Positions 11,761 to 11,816 of a DNA stretch of 11,816 bases are shown here, piece after piece. Within the stretch, counting starts at the first letter, position 1, and the number at the start of each line of letters is the position of its first letter. Location: assembly GCA_016928975.1 (NCBI GenBank), contig JAFGJR010000111.1, forward strand, positions 1 to 11,816, given 5' to 3'. The notes under the pieces were generated by a model, which searched no databases, was not told the DNA's origin, and saw only the letters and a program-made list of their open reading frames with translations. A program made the position numbers and the translations under genes. This DNA comes from Sedimentisphaerales bacterium. GTDB lineage: Bacteria > Planctomycetota > Phycisphaerae > Sedimentisphaerales > SG8-4.

Positions 11761-11816
11761 AGTCGGGACATTGCAAGAAGATGTGATAAGTGTTTATTTT
11801 GTATGGATTTATGTTA

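Larger units (their letters stand above)
11376..11816. other. Long non-coding region upstream of cassette 1, rich in repeats
   Basis: These 441 nt hold no gene I can support. They contain a possible promoter (11490-11517), a GC-rich hairpin repeat (11526-11547), three copies of a degenerate 20-nt motif (11581-11746) and a perfect inverted repeat (11743-11760). The last 50 nt are AT-richer than the rest of the window. A 103-codon minus-strand frame runs through the region (11683-11372) but appears to be repeat-derived. Confidence 0.6.

Overview
All credible genes lie on the minus strand, so the window is transcribed from about 11.5 kb down towards position 1. The DNA is GC-rich. The combination of many ECF sigma factors, single-pass membrane partners with an N-terminal cytoplasmic tail, LolA-like or FecR extracytoplasmic domains, and a conserved Arg-Arg-[Met/Leu/Ile]-Ile-Met linker before the membrane helix looks to me like a Planctomycetes genome of Phycisphaerae/Sedimentisphaerales type. 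That assignment rests on recalled family resemblance, not on a search.

The window is a tandem array of six sigma/membrane-partner cassettes plus one lone secreted-protein gene. In transcription order: (1) sigma 11375-10767 with FecR-type partner 10779-9700; (2) a lone small secreted coiled-coil protein 9516-9151; (3) sigma 8950-8414 with membrane partner 8412-7687; (4) a sigma gene broken after region 2 (7546 to about 7260) with LolA-like partner 7242-6571; (5) sigma 6411-5875 with the 521-residue LolA plus two NTF2-like partner 5878-4313; (6) sigma 4035-3478 with LolA-like partner 3494-2643; (7) sigma 2338-1784 with short membrane partner 1796-1356 and secreted protein 1336-152. Sigma and partner genes overlap or abut (from a 17-nt overlap to a 1-nt gap), and each cassette ends in a GC-rich hairpin, most with a T-tract. 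Each therefore looks like its own transcription unit.

The likely logic is that each partner holds its sigma factor at the membrane through its cytoplasmic N-terminal 50-60 residues and reads something outside through a variable domain. No signal, anti-sigma binding surface or target promoter can be proven from sequence.

The most interesting structure is embedded translation signals. In four partners the conserved RR[MLI]IM linker is written with codons AGG AGA ATN ATC ATG, which also form a strong Shine-Dalgarno and an in-frame ATG just before the membrane helix. The partner could thus be made in a long form (cytoplasmic tail) and a short form (no tail). In cassette 4 about 400 bp covering sigma region 4 and the partner's tail are missing, and the surviving partner begins exactly at this internal start. 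The conserved C-terminal Asn-Gly-Glu/Arg of four sigma factors likewise supplies the ribosome-binding site of the partner gene.

The gaps hold terminators with a shared downstream TGCGC tag, palindromes just upstream of the sigma starts, a relic of a sigma gene start (2484-2461), a 73-bp REP-like near-palindrome (4142-4214), and dispersed-repeat sequence upstream of the first cassette (11480-11760). I see no tRNA, rRNA, CRISPR array, transposase or plus-strand gene.
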